Part shown: positions 34,220 to 44,180 of the stretch, piece by piece | Numbering within the stretch: the stretch's first letter is position 1 | Layout of the letters: each line of letters begins with the position of its first letter | Source of the DNA: Nocardia altamirensis NBRC 108246 | GTDB lineage: Bacteria > Actinomycetota > Actinomycetes > Mycobacteriales > Mycobacteriaceae | DNA: 64,000 nucleotides | Direction: 5' to 3' | Assembly: GCF_001612685.1 (NCBI RefSeq) | Contig: NZ_BDAY01000052.1 | Span: forward strand, 28,622-92,621 | The notes under the pieces: model-generated | Told to the model about the DNA's origin: nothing | The model's database searches: none | Seen by the model: the letters and a program-made list of their open reading frames with translations, nothing else | Translations under genes and position numbers: made by a program

Positions 34220-35600
34220 TGGCCACCTTGTCCTGGCCACCGACCGCCGCCACCACCGCTTTGCCGTATGCCGCAGCGGCATCCGCCGTGCTCTTGCCGG
34301 TGGCCACGTCGAGTGCCGCCTGCTGCAGCGCCTTCGACACGGCGTTGTACTCCGGCAGCGCAGGCCGCAACGCGGTGATCGGCAAGATCTGCGCGGACAC
34401 GAACGTCAGCATCGGGTCGCCGCCGAGCGCGTCGGCGTTGACGTCCTGGCGCGCGGTGATGCGCGGGCCGCCGCGAGCGAGCAGCTCACGAAGCGCCTCC
34501 GGCGAGTTCATGAATTGCAGGAGTTCCCATGCCAATTCGACATTCTTGCTTTTCGGGCTGATCACCCGCCCGCCGCCGCCGGAGATGCTCACGAAGTCCT
34601 GTCCGTGCACGCCGCTCCCCGGCGTCGCCGCGGGAATCTTCGCCCAGCCCACCTGGGTGTCCCGCTCGGCCATCGGGAAGCTGCCCCCCGTCGGGTTCAG
34701 CACACCGCGCCAGAAGTAGTCGCTTTCCAGCAGGATTCCGACCTGGCCCTTGGCGAACTTCTCGAAGCTCTTCTCCCGGCCTTTGGCGTCCTGCTGTAAT
34801 TCCGCATCGCCCAACTGCTCGCTGTACAGCGTGCGGTAGAAGTCGAGCACCCGACGGACTTTCGCCGTGTTCCCGACCCACTTGCCGCCCTCGTACAACG
34901 TGCTACCCGTGCCGGCCAGCAACGGCAGCATCCCCTGGGTTGTCGTCGCTTCGCCGAAGCTGGTGCCCGCATTCAGTTGCACAGGAACGACTCCGGGCAC
35001 CGCCTTCACCTTCCGCGCCGCCTCGAGCACCTGATCCCACGTGGTCGGCTGCCAGTTCGCGGGCAAGCCTGCCTGCTCGAACACCTTGCGGTTGAAGAAA
35101 AGCACCCGCCCGTCGGTCTCGATCGGGATGCCGTACTGCGCACCCTGGTAGGACGTCAACTGCCGCACCGCTTCCGGGATGTGCTGCCAGCCGTCCCAAG
35201 CCTGCACCTTGTCGGCCCCGACCAGCTTGTCCAACGGTTCGATCTGGCGGCCTTCGGCGAACTCGCCGACCCAGATCCCGTCCAGTGACACCACATCGGC
35301 GCCGGTGCCGGTCTTCAGGTCTTTGGCGATCCTGCTCTTGTAGTCCTCGTCCGGCACTCCGGTCGCCTGGAACTTCACCCGCACCGTGACACCCTTGGCT
35401 TGCTGCTGGTCGACGAACCTGGGGATGACCCACTCTTCGATCCATTTCGCCTCGGCCGCGTTCTTCCCGCCCGCCGAGTTGATCGCGTTCGCGGTGATCG
35501 TCAACGACGGCCCGCTACCGCCCGATCCGCACGCCGCTCCCCCGACCACGAGCGCGCTGACGCTCACCACCGCCGCGAACACCCGCCAGTTCGATGCCAT
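34212..35600 (-). CDS. Sugar ABC importer substrate-binding lipoprotein
   Basis: The protein has 462 residues. The signal peptide ends at VVGGAACGSGG with Cys24 as lipid anchor. The mature protein has the family 1 solute-binding pattern: YGIPIETDGRVLFFNRKVFEQAGL, PTTWDQVLEAARKVK, GQVGILLESDYFWRG and VELAWELLQFMNSPEA. It is the first gene of the importer operon. It would capture an oligosaccharide or glycoside outside the membrane and deliver it to the two permeases. Confidence 0.94.
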   Translation of the reverse strand: MASNWRVFAAVVSVSALVVGGAACGSGGSGPSLTITANAINSAGGKNAAEAKWIEEWVIPRFVDQQQAKGVTVRVKFQATGVPDEDYKSRIAKDLKTGTGADVVSLDGIWVGEFAEGRQIEPLDKLVGADKVQAWDGWQHIPEAVRQLTSYQGAQYGIPIETDGRVLFFNRKVFEQAGLPANWQPTTWDQVLEAARKVKAVPGVVPVQLNAGTSFGEATTTQGMLPLLAGTGSTLYEGGKWVGNTAKVRRVLDFYRTLYSEQLGDAELQQDAKGREKSFEKFAKGQVGILLESDYFWRGVLNPTGGSFPMAERDTQVGWAKIPAATPGSGVHGQDFVSISGGGGRVISPKSKNVELAWELLQFMNSPEALRELLARGGPRITARQDVNADALGGDPMLTFVSAQILPITALRPALPEYNAVSKALQQAALDVATGKSTADAAAAYGKAVVAAVGGQDKVASD

Positions 35601-35790
35601 GGGCCCTCCTGCAAGGCAAATCCATACTCACACCGACGTTGACACAAGACGCCGCGCACCGACGCCCGTTCCCCGGAATCGGCCGAAGGCGGTACGGCAC
35701 ACCGTCGGCTGTACCGGAGAATGTTCACCTTGCTGTGGACAATGGGGACACCGCGTTGCTCACGCCGTCGATCCGATCGGAGCCACCGCT

Positions 35791-38700
35791 ATGCACGATG
35801 ACCGTCGGTTGATAGAGAGCCGCCTCGGACGAGTGTTGTCCGAGCGGATCGCTCCGGCGATCTACCCGGAGTCGGTGCCGCTGACGGCATCCATCTGGGT
35901 CGCGCCCGATGAGCCGGTGCCGGTCGCCGATGGCATCGCCGCGCCGCGCACGCCGACCCGGCCCGGTACCCCGTGGGGCGCGCCGTGGGGCACCAGCTGG
36001 CTCACGGTCGAGGGCACCGTGCCGGAGGCGTGGGCAGGCAAGACCGTCGAGGCGATCATCGACCTCGGCTTCGACGTCAACGCGACGGGTTTCCAATGCG
36101 AGGGCTTGATTTATCGACCTGACGGGTCACCGGTCAAGGGTCTGCACCCGCGCAGCCAGTGGGTTCGGGTGGCGTCGCCAGCGGTCGGCGGCGAGCAGGT
36201 GTTGTTGCATGTCGAGGCGGCGTCGAATCCGAGCATTCCCTTCTTCGGACCGACCGCACTCGGTGACAAGCTCACCGCGGGCAGCGACCCGCAATATCGG
36301 CTCGGCCGAATGGATCTCGCGGTCTTCGACGAGGAGGTCTGGCAGCTGGTGCTCGACCTCGAGGTGCTCGGCGAGTTGATGCACGAGATGCCGGAGGATC
36401 CCGCCCGCCGCTACGACATCGTCCAGGCGATCGAGCGCGCGCTCGACGCCATCGATCTGCAGAACGTGAACGCCACCGCCGCGGCCGCGCGCGCCTGCCT
36501 GGTCGATGCGCTGGCCAAGCCTGCGATCCCGTCCGCGCACACGATCTCCGCAGTCGGGCACGCGCATATCGACTCCGCGTGGCTGTGGCCGTTGCGCGAG
36601 ACGGTACGCAAGGTCGCGCGCACCACCGCCAACATGACCGCGCTGCTGGCCGAGGACCCGGACTTCGTCTACACGATGTCCCAGGCCGCGCAATACGATT
36701 TCATCAAGCAGCATCGTCCCGAGGTCTACGCGAAGGTCAAGAAGGCGGTGTCGGAGGGGCGGTTCGTGCCAGCGGGCGGCATGTGGGTCGAGGCCGACAC
36801 GAATATGCCAGGTTCCGAGGCGATGGCACGGCAGTTCGTACACGGCAAGCGGTTCTTCCTCGACGAATTCGGCATCGAGAACGAGGAGGCGTGGCTGCCC
36901 GACACGTTCGGTTTCGCGGCGGGGCTGCCGCAGATCATCAAGGCCGCCGGGTCCAAATGGCTACTGACACAGAAGATCTCCTGGAGCCAGATCAACCAGT
37001 TCCCGCACCACACCTTCCTGTGGGAGGGCATCGACGGAACCAGGATCTTCACCCACTTTCCGCCCGTCGACACCTACAACTGTTCCATGCAAGGCCGCGA
37101 GATCGCGCACGCCGCACGGAACTTCAAGGAGAAGGGCCGCGCGTCGATGTCGCTGGCGCCGACCGGCTACGGCGACGGCGGCGGCGGGACGACGCGGGAG
37201 ATGGTCGCCAAGGCCGCCAGGATGAAGAACCTGGAAGGCTCGCCGAAGGTGGTGTGGGACAAGCCCGCCGACTTCTTCGCAAAGGCCGAGGCCGAGTATC
37301 AGAACCCCGCGGTGTGGGTGGGCGAGCTGTACCTCGAGCTGCACCGCGCCACGCTGACCAGTCAGGCGAAAACCAAGCAGGGCAATCGGCGCAGCGAGCA
37401 CCTGCTGCGAGAGGCCGAGCTGTGGGCCGCGACGGCGGCGGTGCGCAAGAATCTCGACTATCCGTACGCGGCACTGGATCGGCTCTGGAAGACGGTGTTG
37501 CTCAATCAGTTTCACGACATCCTGCCCGGCTCGTCGATCGCATGGGTGTACCGCGAGGCGGAGCAGACCTACGCGGCAGTGGCCGAGGAGCTCACCGCGA
37601 TCATCGAGCGGGCGCAATCCGCGCTCGGCGGCGGGCAGGCAGGCCCGAACGTCTTCAATGCGACGCCGCACGCGTGGCAGTCGGTTCCGGCAGGCGGGGC
37701 GGGCCCGGCGGCGGCGGGTGAGAGCTGCTCGGTGCGCGAACGCACCGGCGGCGGATTCGTCCTCGACAACGGCCTGTTGCGGGTGGAGGTAGACGAGCGC
37801 GGCCTCGTGGTGTCGTTGTTCGACCTCGCCAAGCAGCGCGAGACGCTGCCGCCCGGCGCCGCCGCGAATCTGCTGCAGCTGCACCCGGATCTGCCGAATT
37901 CGTGGGACGCCTGGGACGTCGATCTCTTCTACCGGAACCGAGTCACCGATCTCACCGAGGCGGATTCCGTCGTGGCGGAACCGGATTCGGACCGGGTACG
38001 GATCGCCCGCTCATTCGGGTCCTCCAAGATCGAGCAAACCCTCACGCTGCGGGCAGGCGCGGACAGCCTCGACATCGACACCAGCGTCGACTGGTACGAG
38101 ACCGAGAAATTCCTGAAACTGGCTTTCCCCCTGGACATTCACGCCGACCGCTACGCCTCCGAAACTCAGTTCGGCCACCTGTACCGCCCCACCCACACCA
38201 ACACCAGCTGGGAGTACGCGAAGTTCGAGGCATGCAACCATCGCTTCGTCCACCTCGCCGAGCCGGGCTGGGGTGTCGCGCTCGTCAACGACTCGACCTA
38301 CGGCCACGACGTCACCCGCACGGTCCGCGCCGACGGTGGAACGACGACAACACTGCGCGCGTCATTGCTTCGCGCCCCGCGATTCCCCGACCCGCTCACC
38401 GATCACGGCGTCCACCATTTCCGGCACTCGCTGCTGCCCGGTGCCACGATCGGTGACGCCGTGCGCGCGGGCTACCTCATCAACCTCACCGCGCCGACCG
38501 CAGGCGTAGCCGAACCGGTCGAGCCGCTGTTCACCGTCGACAACGACGCCGTGGTGACCAGCGCCGTCAAACTCGCCGACGACGGCAGCGGCGACGTTGT
38601 CCTCCGCGTCTACGAGGCGCACGGCGGCCGCGCCTCGGCACTGGTCACCGCGGGCTTCCCCAGCACCGATGTCCAGGTCTGCGATCTGCTCGAACGCCCA

Positions 38701-38805
38701 CTGCCGACGGACTCCGCTGTCACCGAGGAGGATGCGGGAGTTCGCTTGCGGCTGCGTCCTTTCCAGCTGGTCACTCTTCGGTTTGCGCGATCCACTCTCG
38801 GGTGA
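35791..38805 (+). CDS. Alpha-mannosidase, glycoside hydrolase family 38
   Basis: The ATG at 35791 gives 1,004 residues, normal for class II bacterial alpha-mannosidases. The zinc site and catalytic core are visible: GHAHIDSAWLWP (256-267) with the first His and Asp ligands, MWVEADTNMPGSE with the likely nucleophile Asp336, and NQFHDILPGSSI with the last His ligand. A beta-sandwich C-terminal half follows. There is no signal peptide, so it acts in the cytoplasm on mannosides imported by the divergent ABC system. The last 35 bp overlap the convergent LysR gene. Confidence 0.94.
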   Translation: MHDDRRLIESRLGRVLSERIAPAIYPESVPLTASIWVAPDEPVPVADGIAAPRTPTRPGTPWGAPWGTSWLTVEGTVPEAWAGKTVEAIIDLGFDVNATGFQCEGLIYRPDGSPVKGLHPRSQWVRVASPAVGGEQVLLHVEAASNPSIPFFGPTALGDKLTAGSDPQYRLGRMDLAVFDEEVWQLVLDLEVLGELMHEMPEDPARRYDIVQAIERALDAIDLQNVNATAAAARACLVDALAKPAIPSAHTISAVGHAHIDSAWLWPLRETVRKVARTTANMTALLAEDPDFVYTMSQAAQYDFIKQHRPEVYAKVKKAVSEGRFVPAGGMWVEADTNMPGSEAMARQFVHGKRFFLDEFGIENEEAWLPDTFGFAAGLPQIIKAAGSKWLLTQKISWSQINQFPHHTFLWEGIDGTRIFTHFPPVDTYNCSMQGREIAHAARNFKEKGRASMSLAPTGYGDGGGGTTREMVAKAARMKNLEGSPKVVWDKPADFFAKAEAEYQNPAVWVGELYLELHRATLTSQAKTKQGNRRSEHLLREAELWAATAAVRKNLDYPYAALDRLWKTVLLNQFHDILPGSSIAWVYREAEQTYAAVAEELTAIIERAQSALGGGQAGPNVFNATPHAWQSVPAGGAGPAAAGESCSVRERTGGGFVLDNGLLRVEVDERGLVVSLFDLAKQRETLPPGAAANLLQLHPDLPNSWDAWDVDLFYRNRVTDLTEADSVVAEPDSDRVRIARSFGSSKIEQTLTLRAGADSLDIDTSVDWYETEKFLKLAFPLDIHADRYASETQFGHLYRPTHTNTSWEYAKFEACNHRFVHLAEPGWGVALVNDSTYGHDVTRTVRADGGTTTTLRASLLRAPRFPDPLTDHGVHHFRHSLLPGATIGDAVRAGYLINLTAPTAGVAEPVEPLFTVDNDAVVTSAVKLADDGSGDVVLRVYEAHGGRASALVTAGFPSTDVQVCDLLERPLPTDSAVTEEDAGVRLRLRPFQLVTLRFARSTLG

Positions 38806-39709
38806 CCTGCACTTCGTCGCTCAGGCGGGCAGCGAGTTCGGTGGCGAGGTGGGCGAACCGGGTGTCGCCGGTGCGCCACAACAAGGCCGTACGGACTTCG
38901 AGCTGTAGGTCCTCGACGGGCATGATGCGGAACTCACCACCGCGCACGGCGCGCAGTTCTTCGATGTCGAACGGTGCGATGACGAAACTCGGCGTTTGGC
39001 GCAGCATCAGCAGCAGGCCGTCGATGGTCCTGAATCGGCTGTTGCCCTCGACGATGCCCGCCCCGGACAACGCGGTGCGTGCCCGCTCGCCGAGGGCAAG
39101 TTCCCAGTGCCGAGGTCCGCGCACGTAGGTCAGACCACGCAGGTCCGCTACCCGCACCGAACTGCGGTCGACGAAGAGGGCGGTGTCGACGAGAACCCCC
39201 ATCGGCCGGATGCCGACGGGGATCGATTCCAGTCCCGATCCGGCCGCCGGAATATGGGTCAGGGCGACGTCGATGTGGTTGCTGCGCAGGCTGGCACCGA
39301 TATCGGCGGAGCGCAGTTCCGTCAGCGTGAAGGAGAACTCGGCGGACAGGTCGGTCATGGCCGTGGTGAGCTTGTGGCTGAGATCAGTGCCGACCAGCTC
39401 CGGGATGGCCAGTCGCACGTCCACCGTCTCGTCGTTCGGCGCCGCGACAAGGCCAGGCAATGCATCGAAGTCGGCGACGATCGAAAAGGCCAGCGGCACA
39501 AGGCGTTCACCGGCCGGCGTCAGCCGGACCCGGCGCGTGGAGCGCTCGAAAAGCGGTGCCCCCAGTTCCGATTCGAGCGCTTTGATGCGCTGACTCAGCG
39601 GCGGGACGGACATCTGGAGCGCCTGCGCGGCCCTGGTGAAGTTCAACTCCCTGGCGACAGTCAGGAAATAGCGCAGATGAAAGATCTCCATTTGCGATAT
39701 GGTAGCCAT
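38771..39709 (-). CDS. LysR-family transcriptional regulator
   Basis: The protein has 312 residues; the ATG at 39691 (MEIFHLRYFLTVARELNF) is an equally good start. The winged helix-turn-helix is AAQALQMSVPPLSQRIKALESELGAPLFERSTRRVRLTPAGE, followed by a periplasmic-binding-fold effector domain. It is divergent from a five-gene CoA-dependent catabolic operon. A textbook T-N11-A dyad lies between them, so it most likely activates that operon in response to a pathway intermediate. Confidence 0.94.
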   Translation of the reverse strand: MATISQMEIFHLRYFLTVARELNFTRAAQALQMSVPPLSQRIKALESELGAPLFERSTRRVRLTPAGERLVPLAFSIVADFDALPGLVAAPNDETVDVRLAIPELVGTDLSHKLTTAMTDLSAEFSFTLTELRSADIGASLRSNHIDVALTHIPAAGSGLESIPVGIRPMGVLVDTALFVDRSSVRVADLRGLTYVRGPRHWELALGERARTALSGAGIVEGNSRFRTIDGLLLMLRQTPSFVIAPFDIEELRAVRGGEFRIMPVEDLQLEVRTALLWRTGDTRFAHLATELAARLSDEVQVTREWIAQTEE

Positions 39710-39799
39710 TACGTCCGCAATGCCCGGTACCGCAGGTGACGTTCCGCCGAACTCTTCGCTCGAAGACGATGAAGCCGCAGGTAGATAGCCTTCTGCATT

Positions 39800-39822
39800 G
39801 TTATCGATCTGGTCATGATAAC
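39800..39822. promoter_or_regulatory. LysR-type binding site (T-N11-A dyad)
   Basis: GTTATC-N11-GATAAC is a perfect dyad with 6-bp arms and the 11-bp spacing typical of LysR sites. It lies 91 bp upstream of the operon start (39914) and 91 bp upstream of the LysR ATG at 39709. Confidence 0.7.
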
Positions 39823-39913
39823 TCTGAGGAACATGGTAATTCCGTTAGCCGATCTATCGAATTAGCGTGAATTTCATCCACTCGAGAAACCGAAACCAGC
39901 GAGGAGGCGCGTC

Positions 39914-40783
39914 GTGACGATTGATATCCGCAAGGTGACAGTCCTCGGGACCGGAGTGCTCGGTTCCCAGATCGCATTCCACACCGCATACAGCGGATTC
40001 GACGTCACCGCGTATGACATCAGCGAGGCGGCACTCGTCGGCGCCCGCGAACGCATCAACTCCCTGGTAGCGACCTACAACAACGAGGTCGAAGGGGCCG
40101 CCGACGGCAAAGCCGAACGAACAGCCGCCGGCATCGCGCTCAGCGCTGATCTCGCCGCAGCGGCGAAGGACGCCGACCTGGTCATCGAGGCGGCGCCGGA
40201 GGTCCTCACCATCAAACAGGACACCTACAAACGACTCAACGACGTCGCACCCGAGCAGACAATCTTCGCCACGAACTCGTCCACCCTGCTGCCCAGCGAC
40301 ATGAAGGATTTCACCGGGCGGCCGGACAGGTTTCTCGCACTGCACTTCTCGAACCAGATCTGGATGCACAACGTTGCGGAAATCATGGGAACGCCCGACA
40401 CCGATCCCGACGTGTTCCGAGCCGTGGCCGATTTCGCTGCCGCGATCGGCATGGTGCCGATCGAGCTGCACAAAGAAAAGGCAGGCTATGTCCTCAACTC
40501 GATGCTCGTGCCGTTTCTCGACGCCGCCCTAGCGCTCGCCGCAGGCGGGTATGCCGAACCGGAAACCATCGATATGACCTGGAAGATCGGCACGGGCTTC
40601 CCGTTCGGCCCGTTCGAAATGCTCGATGTCGTCGGCCTGAACACCCCGTACAACACCCACTCCCACGGCGGCGAGGACAAACAGAGAATTGCCGCGTGGC
40701 TGAAGGAAAACTACATCGACAAGGGCAAGCTCGGCGCCGCAAGCGGCGAGGGCTTCTACCGGTACCCCAGCGGTTCGGCCTAA
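39914..40783 (+). CDS. 3-hydroxyacyl-CoA dehydrogenase (first of two)
   Basis: The GTG at 39914 is set by GAGGAGG at 39901-39907. The 289-residue protein has the NAD motif VTVLGTGVLGSQIAFHTAYSG, a catalytic region FLALHFSNQIWMHNVAEIMG with His in place of the usual HFFNP block, and a C-terminal dimer domain ending GEGFYRYP. It would oxidise a 3-hydroxyacyl-CoA to the 3-oxo form. A second, distinct member is encoded two genes downstream, so the pathway may have two oxidation steps. Confidence 0.9.
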   Translation: MTIDIRKVTVLGTGVLGSQIAFHTAYSGFDVTAYDISEAALVGARERINSLVATYNNEVEGAADGKAERTAAGIALSADLAAAAKDADLVIEAAPEVLTIKQDTYKRLNDVAPEQTIFATNSSTLLPSDMKDFTGRPDRFLALHFSNQIWMHNVAEIMGTPDTDPDVFRAVADFAAAIGMVPIELHKEKAGYVLNSMLVPFLDAALALAAGGYAEPETIDMTWKIGTGFPFGPFEMLDVVGLNTPYNTHSHGGEDKQRIAAWLKENYIDKGKLGAASGEGFYRYPSGSA

Positions 40784-40817
40784 ACCCGAACAGGCAATCA
40801 CAGCCAGGAGGCGTGCC

Positions 40818-41729
40818 GTGTTCCAGGCACTTCTAGTACTCAATCCCGCGGGCGGGACCATCGACCGCATCGACCTTGCCGATCTGTCCGTCCGGACGAT
40901 CGTCGACAACGTCCGTTCGTTTCCCGATGGCATCGCCTACGACCCCGTCGCAGGACGCATCTATTGGACCAACATGGGTGTGCCCGATCTCGATCCGGAC
41001 CTTCCACCCGCCGAAAACACCGTCGACTTCTCGCCGAAGAACGGCTCGCTCGAGTCCGTCACCATCGAAGGCACGGATCGTCGAGTGGTCCTTCCAGTCG
41101 GAGCGCTGACAACCGGCAAGCAGCTCGACGCCGATTTCGCTGCGGGGCAGCTGTTTTGGAGCGACCGCGAAGGCAGGCGGGTGAGCCGCGTCGCAGTCGA
41201 CGGCACCGGATTGACCGATCTGGTGGTCAACCCGGTCACCGGCGACAAGACCGACGAATGTGTCGGCATCGCCGTCGATCCGGCGGCGAACACGCTGTAT
41301 TGGACGCAGAAGGGCCCGACCAAGGGCGGCCGCGGTCGCATCTTCCGTGCGAATCTTGTTGTGCCCGAAGGCCAAACCGCCCAGCACCGGACGGACATCG
41401 ACGTGCTGTGGGAGAACCTGCCCGAGCCGGTCGATCTGTGGATCGACACCGCCAACCATTACCTCTACTGGACCGACCGCGGCGCAGAGCCCGCAGGCAA
41501 CACGCTGAACCGCGCGCCGATCCCGGGTCGTCGCGAATCCGGTTGGGAACCGGAGATTCTCGCGCGCGGTTTCGGCGAGGCGGTCGGGCTCGCCGTCGAT
41601 CCGGAAGCCGGCATCGCCTATGTCACGGGCCTCGACGGCGTGCTTCGCGCCGTCGCGCTGGACGGCTCTTCCGACAGCGTCATCGCGAAATTCGAGGGTC
41701 AATCACTGACCGGAATCGTAGGTATCTGA
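40818..41729 (+). CDS. YWTD-repeat beta-propeller protein
   Basis: The protein has 303 residues without signal peptide. It shows repeated LDL-receptor-type YWTD-like motifs: IYWTNMG, LFWSDREG, LYWTQKG, LYWTDRG and IAYVTGLDG, about one per 45-50 residues, consistent with a six-bladed propeller. Proteins of this fold include lactonases and gluconolactonase-like hydrolases, but the metal ligands of those families are not obvious here. It sits between two dehydrogenase genes and the stop overlaps the next start by 1 bp. A role as hydrolase or lactonase in the pathway is speculative. Confidence 0.78.
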   Translation: MFQALLVLNPAGGTIDRIDLADLSVRTIVDNVRSFPDGIAYDPVAGRIYWTNMGVPDLDPDLPPAENTVDFSPKNGSLESVTIEGTDRRVVLPVGALTTGKQLDADFAAGQLFWSDREGRRVSRVAVDGTGLTDLVVNPVTGDKTDECVGIAVDPAANTLYWTQKGPTKGGRGRIFRANLVVPEGQTAQHRTDIDVLWENLPEPVDLWIDTANHYLYWTDRGAEPAGNTLNRAPIPGRRESGWEPEILARGFGEAVGLAVDPEAGIAYVTGLDGVLRAVALDGSSDSVIAKFEGQSLTGIVGI

Positions 41730-42652
41730 TGAATACGCAACAGCCACGCACCATCGCGATAGTCGGCGCAGGCGTCATCGGGATGTCGTGGGCCCGGCTG
41801 GCCCATCGGCACGGATGGCAGGTGGTGATCACCGACCCTCGGCCCGATCTCGGCGAGCTCGTCGAGTCCGAATTCGGTGTCGGACAACGCGTCTCATGGA
41901 CCGCCGAGTTGGCCGACGCGGTGCACGAAGCCGACCTGGTCCAGGAGAACGGACCGGAGCGTCTGCCGGTCAAGCAGCAGATCTTCACCGAGATTCTGCG
42001 CGCCGCCCCCGCCGATGCCGTGCTGGCCACCTCCAGCTCGTCGATCACCGCATCGCTGATCGCCGCGGGCCTCGGCAGGGCCGAGCGCATCATCGTCGGG
42101 CACCCGTTCAATCCGCCGGAGCTCATGCCCCTCGTCGAGGTCCTGCCCGGCAACAAAACCGACGAATCGACCGTCACCCGCGCCGTCGCGCTCTATACCG
42201 AGCTCGACCGGGTGCCGGTCGTGATCCGCAAGGAAATGCCAGGATTCGTCGCCAACCGGCTCCAAATGGCGTTGACCGCCGAGGCGATCTACCTGGTGGA
42301 GTCGGGCGTGGTCGACGTCAAAGAGCTCGATGCCATCGTGCAGAACTCGTTCGGCCTGCGGTGGTCAACCATCGGGCTCTTCGAGGCCATGGCACTCGGC
42401 GGCGGGGCGAGCGGTGTCCGCCATCTCTTCGCCGGGCTTGGCACCGAGGTCGGCAAGATCGAGTTCGGCAGACCGTCGACGGACCCAGCAGTGCGCGGCA
42501 AGCTCATCGAAGACATCGAAAGCGCTTACGGCACAGGCGAACAGAACTTCCAACGCCTCGTCACCAAACGCGACCGCAAGACCACTGCAGTACTCGAAGC
42601 ACTGACGAAGGCCGATGACCAGCCGGCCGTCTACACCAGCCCGAATGCCTGA
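41729..42652 (+). CDS. 3-hydroxyacyl-CoA dehydrogenase (second of two)
   Basis: The ATG at 41729 shares one base with the previous stop; 307 residues. It has the NAD motif IAIVGAGVIGMSWARLAHRHG, the canonical GHPFNPPELMPLVEVLPG active-site block with catalytic His, and GFVANRLQMALTAEAIYLVESGVV in the dimerisation domain. It resembles 3-hydroxybutyryl-CoA or carnitine/gulonate-type dehydrogenases. It differs clearly from the first copy (39914-40783), so this is not a recent duplication. Confidence 0.92.
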   Translation: MNTQQPRTIAIVGAGVIGMSWARLAHRHGWQVVITDPRPDLGELVESEFGVGQRVSWTAELADAVHEADLVQENGPERLPVKQQIFTEILRAAPADAVLATSSSSITASLIAAGLGRAERIIVGHPFNPPELMPLVEVLPGNKTDESTVTRAVALYTELDRVPVVIRKEMPGFVANRLQMALTAEAIYLVESGVVDVKELDAIVQNSFGLRWSTIGLFEAMALGGGASGVRHLFAGLGTEVGKIEFGRPSTDPAVRGKLIEDIESAYGTGEQNFQRLVTKRDRKTTAVLEALTKADDQPAVYTSPNA

Positions 42653-42662
42653 TAGGACAACC

Positions 42663-44147
42663 ATGCTCACTCAACGCTTGAAGAATGCGCTACACAACAA
42701 GAATCAGCCGGTCGACCCGCACGCCGAATTGCAGGAGGTGCTCGGCAGCGTCGGCCTCGCCGCCGAGGACTCGGGCGGCGAGATCACCTTCATCGGCGCC
42801 GAACCGCTGGTGCCGAGCACGCTGAGCCTGGCGTCGGCGCCGAGCGTCGCCTTGGTCGCCAAGTCGGTCGGGATCGCCAAGCTGTGGCAGCTTCGCGGCG
42901 GCCCCGGCCAGGACATCAGCATGGACATGCGCAAAGCACCACATCGACTGTGCCCCTTCTACGATCGCAAATGGGAGAAGCTCAACGGCCTGCTGCCGAT
43001 GGCCTATTGGGACCCGGTACCCGAGCCGGTGTCCATGCCGCGGTTCTACCAAACCGCCGACGACCGTCACGTGGCGAGCGTGGCCATCTATCCGAAGCTC
43101 AAGACCGACCTGCTGCAACTACTGAACGCGACCGACAGCATCGAATCGGTCGGCAACAAGATCAGTCAGTGGAAGGCCACCGAGCTGGAGGAGGCCGCTG
43201 CGGCCGCAGGCGTGGTGCTCACCAAGGTGTTGAGCGTGGAAGAGCTCATGTCCGAGCGGCAGTTCACCGAGGTGCTTGCCGACATGCCGCTGATCGAGAT
43301 CGAGAAGATCGGCGACAGCGACCCTGAGCCCTTACCGCTCGGAGGCAGTGCACCGCTGGACGGCATTCGAGCGCTCGGCCACGCGCACATCATCGCGGGC
43401 GCAGGCATCGGTCGCACGCTGTCGTTGCACGGTGCCGATGTGCTCAATATCTGGGATGCACGTGAGCTCGAGTTGCCCTGGCTGTATGCCACCTCGAATG
43501 TCGGTGTCCGGTCGTCCCTGTTGGATTTCAAGACCGCCGACGGCGCCGCGAAGATGCGCGAGTTGTTGCGCGGAGCCGACATCTTCTACGCCAACCGCCG
43601 CCCCGGATACCTAGAGCGCCACGGGCTTTCGCCGGAGGAGGCCGCCGACATCCGGCCGGGCATCATCCATGTCAGCAACTCGCTCTTCGGGCGGACCGGG
43701 CCATGGGCCAACCGAGTCGGCTTCGATCAGAACGCGGGCGTCGCCGCCGGGATGGCCCTGCTCGAAGGCTCACACGAGGAGCCGATGCTCCCGTTCATCG
43801 GTGTGGTGAACGACTGGATCCTGCCCTGGATGTCCACTGTCGGCATCGCGGCCGCACTCGAGCGCCGCGCCACCGAGGGCGGCAGCTACCGCATCCATGT
43901 CAGCCTGACTCGCATCGCGCTGTGGATCATCAGCCTCGGCCTCTTCGACAAGCAGCACGTCGCGTACACCATCGGCTCGGACGAGGACCACAAGTACCTC
44001 GACCCGGACACCTTCACCATGGACGGCCCTGCGGGGCTCTACCAGGGCGTGACCGACCAAGTGCAGATGTCGGAAACGCCCGGCCAGTATCCCTTCGGCC
44101 TCATGCCGCTCGGCTCGGGTCGACCGGAGTGGCTAGCTCGACCTTGA
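42663..44147 (+). CDS. CaiB/BaiF family (class III) CoA-transferase with an N-terminal extension
   Basis: The ATG at 42663 gives 494 residues. The second half carries the family III CoA-transferase core: LDGIRALGHAHIIAGAGIGRTLSLHGADVLNI, LDFKTADG, FYANRRPGYLERHGLSPEEAADIRPGIIHVSNSLFGRTGPWANR and GFDQNAGVAAGMA. The first ~230 residues are a degenerate or partial repeat of the family domain, with similar short motifs (VALVAKSVGIAKLWQLRGGPGQDISMDMRKAP), as in double-length BaiF-like proteins. It would move CoA between carboxylates to activate the pathway acid. Catalytic Asp is probably in the GFDQN region. Confidence 0.87.
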   Translation: MLTQRLKNALHNKNQPVDPHAELQEVLGSVGLAAEDSGGEITFIGAEPLVPSTLSLASAPSVALVAKSVGIAKLWQLRGGPGQDISMDMRKAPHRLCPFYDRKWEKLNGLLPMAYWDPVPEPVSMPRFYQTADDRHVASVAIYPKLKTDLLQLLNATDSIESVGNKISQWKATELEEAAAAAGVVLTKVLSVEELMSERQFTEVLADMPLIEIEKIGDSDPEPLPLGGSAPLDGIRALGHAHIIAGAGIGRTLSLHGADVLNIWDARELELPWLYATSNVGVRSSLLDFKTADGAAKMRELLRGADIFYANRRPGYLERHGLSPEEAADIRPGIIHVSNSLFGRTGPWANRVGFDQNAGVAAGMALLEGSHEEPMLPFIGVVNDWILPWMSTVGIAAALERRATEGGSYRIHVSLTRIALWIISLGLFDKQHVAYTIGSDEDHKYLDPDTFTMDGPAGLYQGVTDQVQMSETPGQYPFGLMPLGSGRPEWLARP

Positions 44148-44180
44148 CAACCAGAACACACTGACACCGGAAGAGGAACG

